Both the position numbers and the translations under genes were made by a program. Shown here one piece after another: positions 1-7,091 of a DNA stretch of 58,377 bases. Positions within the stretch are counted from its first letter, which is position 1. The number at the start of each line of letters is the position of its first letter. Source of the DNA: a virus; IMG/VR virus record IMGVR_UViG_3300022723_000109, positions 1-58,377 of that record; one strand, written 5' to 3'. The notes beneath the pieces are model-generated. The model was not told the origin of the DNA. It searched no databases and saw nothing but the letters and a program-made list of their open reading frames with translations.

Positions 1-147
1 GCGGGTGCTGGAGAGCCTGCGCCCAGCCCGGACGGGGCTCGGCGAGCCGGTTCGCTTCGAGGAACCGCTGCACGAGCTCGGCCGCGGGCGCGGAGTCGTG
101 GCCGGCCCCGAACGTCACCGACTCGGCGCGCGTCGTGAGCCAGGACA
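1..147. repeat. Left copy of terminal direct repeat
   Basis: The first 147 bases recur at 58231-58377 with one difference (G at 21, T at 58251). This marks a circular or terminally redundant genome whose ends overlap in the assembly. The repeat lies inside a minus-strand gene that reads across the join, and the mismatch changes one codon (Ala versus Glu). Confidence 0.95.
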
Positions 148-463
148 CGAAACCGAAGACGGCCTCGCTCGCGATGAACTCGGGCACGCTCTCGAACGTG
201 AACCCGCAGACCTCCAAGGCGCGGACGGTCGCGTCCTCTTCGTGCTCGACCGGCGCGTCGGGATTCGTCTGCTTCCCGCTGCGCGTGAGCTTCACCATCA
301 TCCGCGCGCCCGCTTCGAGCTTGTAGAACTCGACGCGGACGACGTCGGTGAGCAGGTCGTCGACGGTGAGCTCGCGCTCGCCGTCCCATGTCGTGATATC
401 GAAGATCTCGGTCGACGACCCGAGGCCGTTGCCCTTGATCATGACTCGGCGGATGTCGGTCAC
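1..463 (-). CDS. Hypothetical phage protein, N-terminal part (continues at 58199-58377)
   Basis: A GTG start at 463 overlaps the TGA of nothing upstream but shares bases with the stop of the metallopeptidase-like gene's partner junction (GTGA type). The protein begins MTDIRRVMIKGNGLGSS and is cut by the window edge. On the circle it continues from 58230 and stops at 58199, giving 164 residues. No family is recognised. Its first third looks like a beta-rich substrate or partner domain. The neighbours in the same minus-strand operon are small early-type genes. The continuous reading frame across the join is the main evidence that the two ends are adjacent. Confidence 0.75.
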   Translation of the reverse strand, partial: MTDIRRVMIKGNGLGSSTEIFDITTWDGERELTVDDLLTDVVRVEFYKLEAGARMMVKLTRSGKQTNPDAPVEHEEDATVRALEVCGFTFESVPEFIASEAVFGFVSWLTTRAESVTFGAGHDSAPAAELVQRFLEANRLAEPRPGWAQALQHP

Positions 464-951
464 TTCTTCTTCTCCTTGCGCTTCTTCTTGGGGTTGGGTT
501 TCGCGGACGCCGCTTCACGGATGCGACGGCCGTGCTCGACGAGCTCCTTCGCGTTCATGCCGAGGCCGTGCTTCAGCATGTCGACGATGCCGCAAGCGGT
601 GCGCTCGCACCCGTGGCGCCACGCGACATCGAGCGCGTTGAAAGCCTGGTCGTGTACGAGCTCGCCGACCTGCTTGCGGTAGGTCTCGAAGCTCGCGTGC
701 TTGACGTGGCTGAGCTCGTGCAGGAGCGTCTCGCGCACGTCCTCGATCCCCTCGTGCATCTCGGGGTCGATCGTCATGTCGGCGCGACGGTAGGCCGGCT
801 CGGGAACGATCTCCGCCAGCCGCGAGGCGTCGCCGGCGACGTCGATGTGCCCGTACGAGACGTTCACCGTCCAATCCTGGACCTGGAAGAGCCAGAGCAG
901 CGGACGGATCGACTCCTCGACGACGCGCCTGCAGGCGGAGCGGTCCATCAA
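460..951 (-). CDS. Metallopeptidase-like protein with HELSH motif
   Basis: The 163-residue protein contains ETLLHELSHVKH near residue 98, an HExxH-type zinc site with a third histidine four residues later. This resembles the core of SprT- or minigluzincin-like peptidases found in phages. The C-terminus is a lysine-rich tail (PKKKRKEKKK). The stop codon overlaps the GTG of the next gene, so it belongs to a translationally coupled operon. No signal peptide is seen, so it should act in the cytoplasm. Peptidase activity is inferred from the motif only. Confidence 0.65.
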   Translation of the reverse strand: MMDRSACRRVVEESIRPLLWLFQVQDWTVNVSYGHIDVAGDASRLAEIVPEPAYRRADMTIDPEMHEGIEDVRETLLHELSHVKHASFETYRKQVGELVHDQAFNALDVAWRHGCERTACGIVDMLKHGLGMNAKELVEHGRRIREAASAKPNPKKKRKEKKK

Positions 952-1541
952 CCGCGGCCGTGCGAGCCTTCGCCGATGGTGCGCTTGCCGGCGGGGCGCT
1001 CCTGCCCGGGCTTCGCCTGCAGGGCCGAGGCGACCGCGATCTCCAGCGCTTGCACCCGCGCCTCCATCTCGCGCCGCCAGTCGTCGGGGGCCTCGCCGGC
1101 GCGCTGCTTCGTGAGCAGGGGCTTCAGCACGAGGATCATCTCGTCGCAGAACGCCCGGACGACGACGTCGAAGGCGCCCCGGGGGTGCTGCTGCCCGACG
1201 ACGTTGCGCTCGTCGTCTGGCCTGGTCGTCGCGAGCACGCAGTCGGCCTCGCGTAGGCCGGTGCGCAGCGCGCGCTCGCAGCGCTCGCGGATCGTGAGCG
1301 CGCCCGTCTCGTCCTGCACCGCGATCTCGTCCGCGCCGACGTGCACGCCGGCCTCGGTCGCCGGCGGGTCGAGCGCGGCCGACTCCCGCCCGCTCTGGAA
1401 GCCGCGCGAGCTCGCCGCCTCGGCCGCCGAGGAGAGAGCGTCGCGGAGCAGCGCGAGGGCGCCGATCCGGTCGTGCTGCAAGAGGTTCTCCTCGATCGCT
1501 TCGAGGATGTCGTCTGCCGGGTCCGTCTTCTCTTCGGTCAT
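948..1541 (-). CDS. Hypothetical protein
   Basis: This 197-residue acidic protein overlaps its downstream neighbour by ATGA and its upstream neighbour at 1538. The N-terminal 45 residues look helical, the centre is a loose hydrophilic stretch, and the C-terminal half (EMEARVQALEIAVASALQ) looks like a coiled coil. No family is recognised. Its place directly after the RuvA-like gene suggests an early DNA-metabolism operon, but no function can be assigned. Confidence 0.65.
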   Translation of the reverse strand: MTEEKTDPADDILEAIEENLLQHDRIGALALLRDALSSAAEAASSRGFQSGRESAALDPPATEAGVHVGADEIAVQDETGALTIRERCERALRTGLREADCVLATTRPDDERNVVGQQHPRGAFDVVVRAFCDEMILVLKPLLTKQRAGEAPDDWRREMEARVQALEIAVASALQAKPGQERPAGKRTIGEGSHGRG

Positions 1542-1963
1542 CGCAGCACCTTCGGGAGCTCCATCATGATCCGCATCGCCACGGCTTCACCGACGCCGGG
1601 GATCTTGCGGAGGATCTGCTTGTCGCCGGTCTCGCGCACCTTGCGGAGGCCGTCCGTTCCGAGCTGGCACGCGACCTTCAACGCGATCGCCGGTCCGACG
1701 CTCTTGATCGAGAGCAGCCGGCGGAAGAGGTCGCGCTCGCCAGGGTAGCGGAAGGCGTAGAGCTTGGCGCCGTCCTCGCGCTGCTCGTGGTGCACGTAGA
1801 CCGTGCGCCGCGGGAGCGATCCGGAGCCGAGCGCCTTGCGCTGCTCTTCCTCGGTCGTCAGATCGGAGCCGTGCAGCTCGTACGTGACGCCGCAGGAGAG
1901 CGTGCAGGTCCAGCGATACTCGTCGCCGGTGGGCTTGACGAGCCCGGTGAGCTCGACAATCAC
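1538..1963 (-). CDS. RuvA-like Holliday-junction-binding protein
   Basis: The 141-residue protein (GTG start overlapping the previous TGA) follows the RuvA plan. It has an N-terminal OB-like part beginning VIVELTGLV, then YAFRYPGERDLFRRLLSI. Two helix-hairpin-helix segments follow, VGPAIALKVACQLG and KIPGVGEAVAMRIMMEL. Cellular RuvA is about 200 residues and has a third domain that contacts RuvB; that domain is missing here and no RuvB-like ATPase is seen in the window. It may bind four-way junctions during late replication or packaging, alone or with host RuvB. Confidence 0.7.
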   Translation of the reverse strand: MIVELTGLVKPTGDEYRWTCTLSCGVTYELHGSDLTTEEEQRKALGSGSLPRRTVYVHHEQREDGAKLYAFRYPGERDLFRRLLSIKSVGPAIALKVACQLGTDGLRKVRETGDKQILRKIPGVGEAVAMRIMMELPKVLR

Positions 1964-2166
1964 GGCAGCTCCCCGCGGGCTCGAGCCTGCTTCACCTTGA
2001 GCGTCATGTAGTCCTTGAGACGCTTCTTGAACCACCGGCCCGCGCGACGCGGGTCGAAGCCCTGCAGCATCTTCAGCTCGTCCAGGCTGATCACCATGAC
2101 GAGAGAGCCGGGCTCCTCGCGGAAGCGCTGCTCGATGCGCCGCTCCTTGCTCTCGTCGTCGCTCAC
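1960..2166 (-). CDS. Small hypothetical protein
   Basis: A 68-residue charged protein starting MSDDESKERRIEQRF, with a helical C-terminal half (RWFKKRLKDYMTLKVKQ). It is coupled on both sides by 4-base overlaps (stop inside the RuvA-like GTG; start inside the preceding stop). One perfect GGCTCGAGCC palindrome lies in its 3' end and is read as Gln-Ala-Arg-Ala. No family recognised. Confidence 0.6.
   Translation of the reverse strand: MSDDESKERRIEQRFREEPGSLVMVISLDELKMLQGFDPRRAGRWFKKRLKDYMTLKVKQARARGELP
1978..1987. repeat. GGCTCGAGCC palindrome 1
   Basis: Exact copy in the 68-residue gene next to the RuvA-like gene, Ala-Arg-Ala frame. Confidence 0.9.
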
Positions 2167-2405
2167 GTCTTCCCTCCGAAGTAGCTGCGGGCGACGCGGT
2201 CGAGAGCGGCGACGTCCCGCAGCTCTTCGAGGACGTCTGCCACCCGGCTGAAGTGGATCGTCTCGGCGCCGTCCGTGTAGAACGCGCTCGCGCCCGGCGT
2301 GACCTTCGAGTGCTCCCGATGCAGGAAGCGGATCTCGATCTGCGCGTCCGGGTCCTTGACGAGGACGTCTTCGACGTGACGCATGAGGGTCCGCAGGTCG
2401 TTCAC
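2163..2405 (-). CDS. Small hypothetical protein
   Basis: An 80-residue protein with a GTG start at 2405 sharing bases with the TGA of the zinc-ribbon gene before it. It begins MNDLRTLMRHVEDVLVKDP and has a beta-like centre (AQIEIRFLHREH) followed by helices. No recognised motif. Operon context only. Confidence 0.6.
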   Translation of the reverse strand: MNDLRTLMRHVEDVLVKDPDAQIEIRFLHREHSKVTPGASAFYTDGAETIHFSRVADVLEELRDVAALDRVARSYFGGKT

Positions 2406-2764
2406 GATCGGTCCCTCCCGCGCTTCGCCTGCTTGCCCTTCACGCGCCGGAACTGCTCGGCCTTCGGGCAGTCGGAGAAGTGCGAGCTGAAGAACGAGAG
2501 CGTCCCGACGCCGGCGCACTCCGCGCAATGGCCCGGGTTGTCGCCGTGGCAGAGACCGCACGGGACCTTCTTCTCGGTCGCCTTCGAGAGCGGCATCTTG
2601 AACGGCTCGCCGTCGCTCTTGCGCTTGCCGGCGAAGAAGTAGATCTCGGCGTCGCACTTCCTGCAGCGGCAGACTCGCTCGATGCTCGGGTCGAGCTGGA
2701 ACATGCGATCCGGGTAGCCGCTGCGGTCGACCTTCGGCTTCGGGTGTCGTTGGGAGCTGCTCAT
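2402..2764 (-). CDS. Zinc-ribbon protein
   Basis: The 120-residue protein has several paired cysteines: CRCRKC near residue 32, CGLCHGDNPGHCAEC near residue 70, and a late SDCPK. The second cluster, with glycines between the CxxC pairs, resembles a DnaJ-type zinc finger repeat. It probably binds zinc and possibly nucleic acid or protein. The start ATG overlaps the stop of the next zinc-finger gene. Confidence 0.6.
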   Translation of the reverse strand: MSSSQRHPKPKVDRSGYPDRMFQLDPSIERVCRCRKCDAEIYFFAGKRKSDGEPFKMPLSKATEKKVPCGLCHGDNPGHCAECAGVGTLSFFSSHFSDCPKAEQFRRVKGKQAKRGRDRS

Positions 2765-3240
2765 GCTCGTCTCTCCTCTTGTGCGCGCGGGTCCTGGTCG
2801 GCGTGGCAGTTGCAAGGCTTGTTCGTCGACCCGCCGATCGCGGGGTCGATGTCGAAGACGTCGCACTCGGGATCGTGCCGGCGCGCCTCTTGCATGCCAG
2901 ACGAGTACGCGAGCTCGAAGAGTCGCCCGTGCCTGCAGTCGCTCGTCAGACCGTCGCCCGGGTCGATGCGATGGTGCCACCGCGCGCCGTCGCCGTGAAC
3001 GCAACGCCAGGCCGGCTCAACTTCGCTCGACTCGCAGAGGTCGCAGACGAGGGGCTCCCTCTCCTCTCGCTCTTCGAGTAGGCCGGCGCGATCGTCGCGC
3101 ACGAGCTCGAACATCGCCTTCGTCTCCTCGGGGTCCGTCGGCGTGTAGCACGACAAGCACCCGAAGCGGTTCGGGAGGAACTCCAACGTCGCTCCCCCGC
3201 AGGACCCGCACGGGCCCCCGAGTCGTCTATGACTCCCCAT
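2761..3240 (-). CDS. Cysteine-rich zinc-binding protein
   Basis: A 159-residue protein with CGSCGG and CLSCY pairs at the N-terminus (one zinc ribbon), CDLCES near residue 66, and CNCH near the C-terminus. This suggests two or more structural zinc sites. It overlaps the terminase-small-like gene by 14 bases. No specific family is recognised. It is one of a run of CxxC proteins between 2.4 and 5.3 kb. Confidence 0.6.
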   Translation of the reverse strand: MGSHRRLGGPCGSCGGATLEFLPNRFGCLSCYTPTDPEETKAMFELVRDDRAGLLEEREEREPLVCDLCESSEVEPAWRCVHGDGARWHHRIDPGDGLTSDCRHGRLFELAYSSGMQEARRHDPECDVFDIDPAIGGSTNKPCNCHADQDPRAQEERRA

Positions 3241-3784
3241 CGCTTGCTTCTCCGGATTCTGGAGGGGCCGTCCCCTCGGTCTTCGTTACGCCTTCGGCGG
3301 CCTGCAGGAAGGCGCGGATCTCCGCGGCCTTCTCGGCGGCCGTCGCGTCGGCTTGCTGCTCCGACTCCTGGCCGTAGCGGTCCTTCATCCTGGTCTTCAG
3401 GAGGAAGATCGTCAACGTCTCCGGGAACGTGGTGAGGTACACCGTCCTCCCGCGCTCGTCCTTCACGATCTTCCCGTTGTGGACGAAGGGCCGCACGACC
3501 CCGTCGATGCAGCGGTTCACGGCCGAGGCTTCGAGCAGCTCGTCCGTCTGGAGCTCGATCTCGTCCCACTCCTCGGCGAAGGCCGGGTCGCTCTTCCGCC
3601 GGTCGTACACCGTGGTCCGCCCCTTGTGGACGACCTTGCAGGCCGTCGTGACGCACCGGTGCCGGCGGAACGCCGCGAGCCAGAGCGGAGCCCAATCGAC
3701 GCGCGGCTTGCGCGGGGGTCTCTTTTTGGCGCGTCCGGATTGTGCGCCGCCGCGCGCGCCCGCCTTGCTCGCCTTCTTCGCCAT
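3227..3784 (-). CDS. Terminase small-subunit-like DNA-binding protein
   Basis: The 185-residue protein has a basic N-terminal tail and then WLAAFRRHRCVTTACKVVHK, GRTTVYDRRKSDPAFAEEWD and a later LTIFLLKTRMKDRYGQ. This order matches the homeodomain-like small-terminase/phBC6A51 type found in many phages. It would recognise packaging sites and load the large subunit. It is unusual in lying about 15 kb (on the circle) from the large terminase and on an early-type operon, so a different DNA-binding role is possible. Confidence 0.5.
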   Translation of the reverse strand: MAKKASKAGARGGAQSGRAKKRPPRKPRVDWAPLWLAAFRRHRCVTTACKVVHKGRTTVYDRRKSDPAFAEEWDEIELQTDELLEASAVNRCIDGVVRPFVHNGKIVKDERGRTVYLTTFPETLTIFLLKTRMKDRYGQESEQQADATAAEKAAEIRAFLQAAEGVTKTEGTAPPESGEASDGES

Positions 3785-3801
3785 CGCGCCCGACACGGTA
3801 C

Positions 3802-4044
3802 CTAATCTGCATCGACATCGAAGAAGACGGTCTCGCCGCAATGCCCGCAGACGCGCGAGTCGCTGTAGAGCTCGGTCGGATCTGGCGGTACGCCGTACTC
3901 CAGAACGGTCCCGCAGGTCGCGCAGCTCTTCGTCGCCACGCCGTTGATCCTGCGCCAGTCGAAGAAGCGGATCGGCTTGCCGCAGTAGGGGCACGGTGCC
4001 GAGTTCCTCGGACGGAAGCTCTTCGAGGACCGGGCGCCACTCAC
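3802..4044 (-). CDS. Small zinc-ribbon protein
   Basis: An 80-residue protein from a GTG at 4044 (overlapping the preceding TGA). It has three cysteine pairs: CPYCGKP, CATCG and CGHCGE. The arrangement suggests a zinc ribbon with an extra pair. Similar small CxxC proteins flank it. The partner or target is unknown. Confidence 0.55.
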   Translation of the reverse strand: MSGARSSKSFRPRNSAPCPYCGKPIRFFDWRRINGVATKSCATCGTVLEYGVPPDPTELYSDSRVCGHCGETVFFDVDAD

Positions 4045-4235
4045 GGAAGCGGAGGCGCGAGGTCTTCGTCTTCGAGGTGAGGGGGCGGCGCCTCTCGCTC
4101 CACCGGAGCCGGGCGCGGGGCGCTGCGCTCCCCGCGCCCTCGCAGCCTGCACTCGCACGTCGTCGGCTGCTCGTTCTCCAGGCGCGAGCACACGAGCCCG
4201 GTCCCTCGGCACTTCGGGCAGTCGGTCGAGGTCAA
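4041..4235 (-). CDS. Small zinc-ribbon protein, TTG start
   Basis: A 64-residue protein read from a TTG at 4235 that overlaps the preceding stop (TTGA). It begins MTSTDCPKCRGTGLVC and has a later CEC pair, then a proline-rich acidic tail. The cysteine spacing and in-operon coupling support it, but the start is inferred from the overlap alone. Confidence 0.5.
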   Translation of the reverse strand: MTSTDCPKCRGTGLVCSRLENEQPTTCECRLRGRGERSAPRPAPVEREAPPPHLEDEDLAPPLP

Positions 4236-4633
4236 GAGCTTGTCTCCGGCAAGAGCTTCGGGACGTCGCCCGGCGCGAGGGCTTCGAGCTGGGGACGGAC
4301 CTCTTCGTAGACGACGCGGCCCGTGGGCAGGAGCAGGTCCGCGAAGAACGTGCGGTCGAAGGACGCGAGCCCTTCCTCGACGGCCGTGAGCTTCGCCTTC
4401 GTGACGAGAACCAGGACGCGCCAGAGGCGACAGATCTCGCGCTCGTCGCCGTCGTCCGGGTAGGGGACGAAGACCCGGCACGCCCGGCCCTCGACGCGGA
4501 ACATGATCGCGGCGCGCGGGGGGCTGCTCTCCTCCGCCCAGCCGAACGCCTCAGCGCCGAAGCGGGTGACGAGCTTGCGGAGCTCGGCGACGCTCCGGTC
4601 GACGGGGACCTTCGTGTTCGCTGCGTACGGCAT
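4232..4633 (-). CDS. Conserved phage protein of unknown function
   Basis: The 133-residue protein starts MPYAANTKVPVDRSVAELRK and has a beta-rich centre (AAIMFRVEGRACRVFVPYP), then WRVLVLVTKAKLTAVEEGL and a late VRPQLEA. I recognise this layout as a widespread phage and prophage hypothetical family, often encoded near recombination or replication genes, without a known role. It starts in a TGATG overlap with the gene before it. Confidence 0.65.
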   Translation of the reverse strand: MPYAANTKVPVDRSVAELRKLVTRFGAEAFGWAEESSPPRAAIMFRVEGRACRVFVPYPDDGDEREICRLWRVLVLVTKAKLTAVEEGLASFDRTFFADLLLPTGRVVYEEVRPQLEALAPGDVPKLLPETSS

Positions 4634-4917
4634 CAGCACTCTCCCTCGACGGTGCCGAGCCACTCGATGAGTTCGTCGGCGGACGGCGGCCCCTCGATCG
4701 GCTGCTTCTGATTCCGGCGGTAGGCCGAGTACGCGGCCGAGGCGATGCCGTGCGCGCGCATCTCGTCGTCGGCCGGCGGCCGGTTGATCGCCTTGACGAT
4801 GGCTCGGGCCGTGCGCTCCTCGCTGCTATCGAACTCGATCACGGTGTCGCCGGCTGCGTCGACGACGGCGACCTCGAACGAGCTCACGACCTTCCACGGG
4901 AGCGGGTGCACGCTCAC
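4633..4917 (-). CDS. Small hypothetical protein
   Basis: A 94-residue protein from GTG at 4917 (GTGA overlap). It begins MSVHPLPWKVVSSFEVAVVD and continues with TARAIVKAINRPPADDE. The pattern of a short beta hairpin followed by a helix resembles small phage proteins that report on nucleic acid, but no family can be named. Confidence 0.6.
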   Translation of the reverse strand: MSVHPLPWKVVSSFEVAVVDAAGDTVIEFDSSEERTARAIVKAINRPPADDEMRAHGIASAAYSAYRRNQKQPIEGPPSADELIEWLGTVEGEC

Positions 4918-5135
4918 GGGAGAGCCTCGCCCGCCGCCTGGAGCGGAGCCTTCAAGCGCTGGAGCGTCATGATCCGCTCGGCGAGCGCGCGCATCTTCCC
5001 GTCGAGCTCGCCGCGCCGCTCGCGGAGCTCCTCGTGCTCGGCGTTGAGCATCTCGATCGCCGCGTCGAGCCGTTGATGCAGCTCGGGCAGCGCGTCGACG
5101 TCGGTCCATCCGATCGGCTTCTTCTCTGCGTTCAT
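4914..5135 (-). CDS. Small coiled-coil protein
   Basis: A 73-residue protein starting MNAEKKPIGWTDVDALPEL and continuing as an almost unbroken heptad-rich helix from about residue 20 to 65. It overlaps both neighbours by 4 bases. It is likely an oligomeric adaptor. No family recognised. Confidence 0.6.
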   Translation of the reverse strand: MNAEKKPIGWTDVDALPELHQRLDAAIEMLNAEHEELRERRGELDGKMRALAERIMTLQRLKAPLQAAGEALP

Positions 5136-5329
5136 GCGTCCTCCGACATCATCTCGGCACCGCACTCGCGGTTCGGGCAAAAGAGCTTCGAGACCCAGGT
5201 CGTGAGCTTGACCTCGGTGCCGCAGGCCAGGCACGACCAGTTCGTTTCGACCTCGGGCGGATCATGGTCGGCTTGAGGGTCGTGTCGCGGCGTGCCGCCG
5301 CGCGTGTCGTACGAGCCGCCGCCGCTCAC
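5132..5329 (-). CDS. Small zinc-ribbon protein
   Basis: A 65-residue protein from GTG at 5329 (overlapping the TGA of the next gene). A flexible N-terminus is followed by CLACGTEVKLTTWVSKLFCP and NREC, a classic CxxC-x(13-16)-CPxxxC ribbon. Zinc binding is likely; the target is unknown. Confidence 0.6.
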   Translation of the reverse strand: MSGGGSYDTRGGTPRHDPQADHDPPEVETNWSCLACGTEVKLTTWVSKLFCPNRECGAEMMSEDA

Positions 5330-5781
5330 TCGTGGATCTCCGGGCGGTCGGGCATGTCCTCTTCGGTCGGCTCGTACTGGCGATCGCCGGGCGAGCTGCG
5401 CTCGACCTGGTCGTCGTCGGCGTACCCGTCGTCCGTGTCGTTCTCGGCGAGCTTCACGTAGAGCGCGCGCGTCTCGACGAAGTCCTCGCCCACGTGGAGC
5501 AGGGCGAGCTCGTCGGGCAGCATCTCGTCGGCGCCGCGCTTCGCGGTCTCGACCACGGTGCAGCCGAGCTCGTCGACGTCGATGCAGAGGCAGCGCTTCG
5601 CCACGACGGCGGGCTTGTCCTGCACGACGGCCGTGAGATGGCGCTCCTCTCCGCCGATGCGCGAGACGAGCTTGAAGTGCATCTCGGCGACGTGGCCTTC
5701 GTGCCCCTTCGCCTGGACGAGCCAGAGCTCGTCGCCATAGAAGAGGCCGCAGAAGTGCCCCTCGATCGGTCGTCCGGTCAT
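5326..5781 (-). CDS. Hypothetical protein
   Basis: A 151-residue protein beginning MTGRPIEGHFCGLFYGDELW. The first 110 residues look beta-rich; the last 40 are acidic and disordered (SSPGDRQYEPTEEDMPDRP). A good Shine-Dalgarno (AGGAGAAGCGACG) precedes the ATG. No family is recognised. It lies just downstream of the helix-hairpin-helix gene, the first gene of the leftward block. Confidence 0.65.
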   Translation of the reverse strand: MTGRPIEGHFCGLFYGDELWLVQAKGHEGHVAEMHFKLVSRIGGEERHLTAVVQDKPAVVAKRCLCIDVDELGCTVVETAKRGADEMLPDELALLHVGEDFVETRALYVKLAENDTDDGYADDDQVERSSPGDRQYEPTEEDMPDRPEIHE

Positions 5782-5851
5782 CGTCGCTTCTCCTTGCGCG
5801 AGAGAGTGCCGGAGGCCGCCGCGTGACCGACGACCTCCGGCGGCTTCCCAT
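5782..5851. other. Short intergenic gap
   Basis: A 70-base spacer between the first two leftward genes. It holds the Shine-Dalgarno for the 5781 start. A GC-rich inverted repeat (CCGGAGGCCGCCG with CGACCTCCGGCGG) near 5810-5842 could pause or weakly end transcription. No T-run follows it. Confidence 0.35.
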
Positions 5852-6457
5852 CTACTCCCCGTCCTCCGGCGAGCTCTGCTCACCGTCGGCGGTCCATTGC
5901 GGGTTGCTCTTCCAGAAGCGGAAGAGCGCGTCCTCGATCTCCTCGGCCTTCTTGGGCCCGATCTTCGGGATGTCGGTGAGCTGCATCTTCGAGAGGTACT
6001 CCTGCAGCGCGCCGACCGTCTGCGTCGGGAAGATGCCGCGCGTGTTCTCCTCGATGAGGCCGGCGAGCGACTTGGAGCCGAGCGCTTCCTCGATCGAGAT
6101 GCCGCGCCAGCCCTCGGGGTCCATGCGCGCGGTGAGCGGGCCGTCCTCGCTGCAGCCGCGGAAGATCGCTTCGAGCCGCTCCTGCGCCTCTTCGAGCTCC
6201 TTCTTCTTCTCGTTCATCTTCGTCCGCGCGGCCTCGAAGGCGTTGCGCTTGTCGCGGACGTCCTGGTACACGTGCAGCGCGCGGTCGAAGGTGTCGACCT
6301 TCCACTTCGGCAGCTCGGCGGGGCTCGAGCCCGCGTCGTCCTGCTTCGTCGTCGCGGCCGCGCCGCCCTTCCCCTCGCCGCCGCCGCTCGCCTTCGTGCG
6401 CTTGCGAGTGGTGCGCTTCGTCGTCTTCTTGCCAGTCGTCTTCGTGGCCTTCGCCAT
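5852..6457 (-). CDS. Helix-hairpin-helix protein with histone-H1-like basic tail
   Basis: The 201-residue protein has a Lys/Arg/Thr-rich N-terminus (KATKTTGKKTTKRTTRKRTK) like a histone H1 tail. A coiled coil follows at about residues 65-115. A C-terminal helix-hairpin-helix comes last (LTDIPKIGPKKAEEIEDALF). It probably binds DNA non-specifically and may compact or bridge it. It is the first gene of the leftward operon, preceded by GGAGGAGATCACC. A perfect GGCTCGAGCC palindrome lies inside it (Gly-Ser-Ser-Pro frame). Confidence 0.65.
   Translation of the reverse strand: MAKATKTTGKKTTKRTTRKRTKASGGGEGKGGAAATTKQDDAGSSPAELPKWKVDTFDRALHVYQDVRDKRNAFEAARTKMNEKKKELEEAQERLEAIFRGCSEDGPLTARMDPEGWRGISIEEALGSKSLAGLIEENTRGIFPTQTVGALQEYLSKMQLTDIPKIGPKKAEEIEDALFRFWKSNPQWTADGEQSSPEDGE
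6322..6331. repeat. GGCTCGAGCC palindrome 2
   Basis: Exact copy within the helix-hairpin-helix gene, Gly-Ser-Ser-Pro frame. Confidence 0.9.
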
Positions 6458-6549
6458 CGGGTGATCTCCTCCCGGGGTTCGAGGTCGGAGCGAGCTCCCC
6501 ACCCGCGACGCGAGTCGATCGAGCTTCTCCGGTCGCAGAGTCTCGCCGC

Positions 6550-6560
6550 TGTAGGGTAGA
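6550..6560 (+). promoter_or_regulatory. Promoter-like box TGTAGGGTAGA
   Basis: It matches the boxes at 7207 and 17089. TAGGGT fits a sigma-70 -10 element (TAnnnT), and TG directly before it would be an extended -10. No protein gene begins within 600 bases downstream, so it may drive a short RNA ending at the 6689-6705 hairpin. Confidence 0.4.
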
Positions 6561-6688
6561 TCCGCAAGGTGGGCGACCAGGTCCCGAGCTCGCCGAGATC
6601 TCGTCCACCGGCGGGACCCGCTGCTCGGACCTGCAGGCGGGCAAGCTCGACGGACCGGGCGAGGGCCCATCCCTCCCCCCTCGAAGAC

Positions 6689-6705
6689 GCCCGCCGCAGG
6701 CGGGC
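6689..6705 (+). terminator. GC-rich hairpin, possible terminator
   Basis: GCCCGCC-GCA-GGCGGGC is a perfect 7-bp stem with a 3-base loop, followed by CCTCTCT. It could end a transcript started at the 6550 box. The tail is not a good T-run, so termination is uncertain. Confidence 0.35.
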
Positions 6706-7047
6706 CTCTCTGGAGAGCCCCTCAGAGCCTCAGCACGGGGAGCCAGCGACCGAGGGCCCGGAGCGTCGCGCTCCCGGCCCTGCGCGCTCAGCGGGGAGGA
6801 GCGGCCCCCCCTCGCAGGCCGTGCCAGGGGGAGCCGCCGGGGCCGAGCGTCGGGCGGTTGATGTCGTGGCGCACGCCAGCTCGGGGGCTCCCCTCGGGAG
6901 CCAGGGGGCGGGGCCCGGCGGCGCGTTGTCCACACGGCCCCCCTCCCCCTACAACTGCCAGAGTACGTACAGTCTTTCTCTCTTCTACCTCTTCCCGACC
7001 ATCGCCGCCGTAAGTCCTTTGCCAGCGCCGATCGGCCGCAGCGAATC

Positions 7048-7091
7048 GGCACCGATTTGGCACGGATTCGGCACGGATTCGGCACGGATTC
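7048..7091. repeat. Four tandem 11-bp iterons
   Basis: The unit GGCACGGATTC is repeated three times exactly (7059, 7070 and 7081), preceded by a two-mismatch copy GGCACCGATTT at 7048. An 11-bp period puts all copies on about the same helix face, as in iteron-type origins or cooperative operators. Confidence 0.8.

Noticed and set aside
5-682. 225-codon plus-strand frame at the left end
   Set aside because: It is antisense to two coupled minus-strand genes with clear motifs (HELSH) and overlaps.
7048-7091. CRISPR-like array
   Set aside because: Units are 11 bp and adjoin without spacers; iterons fit better.
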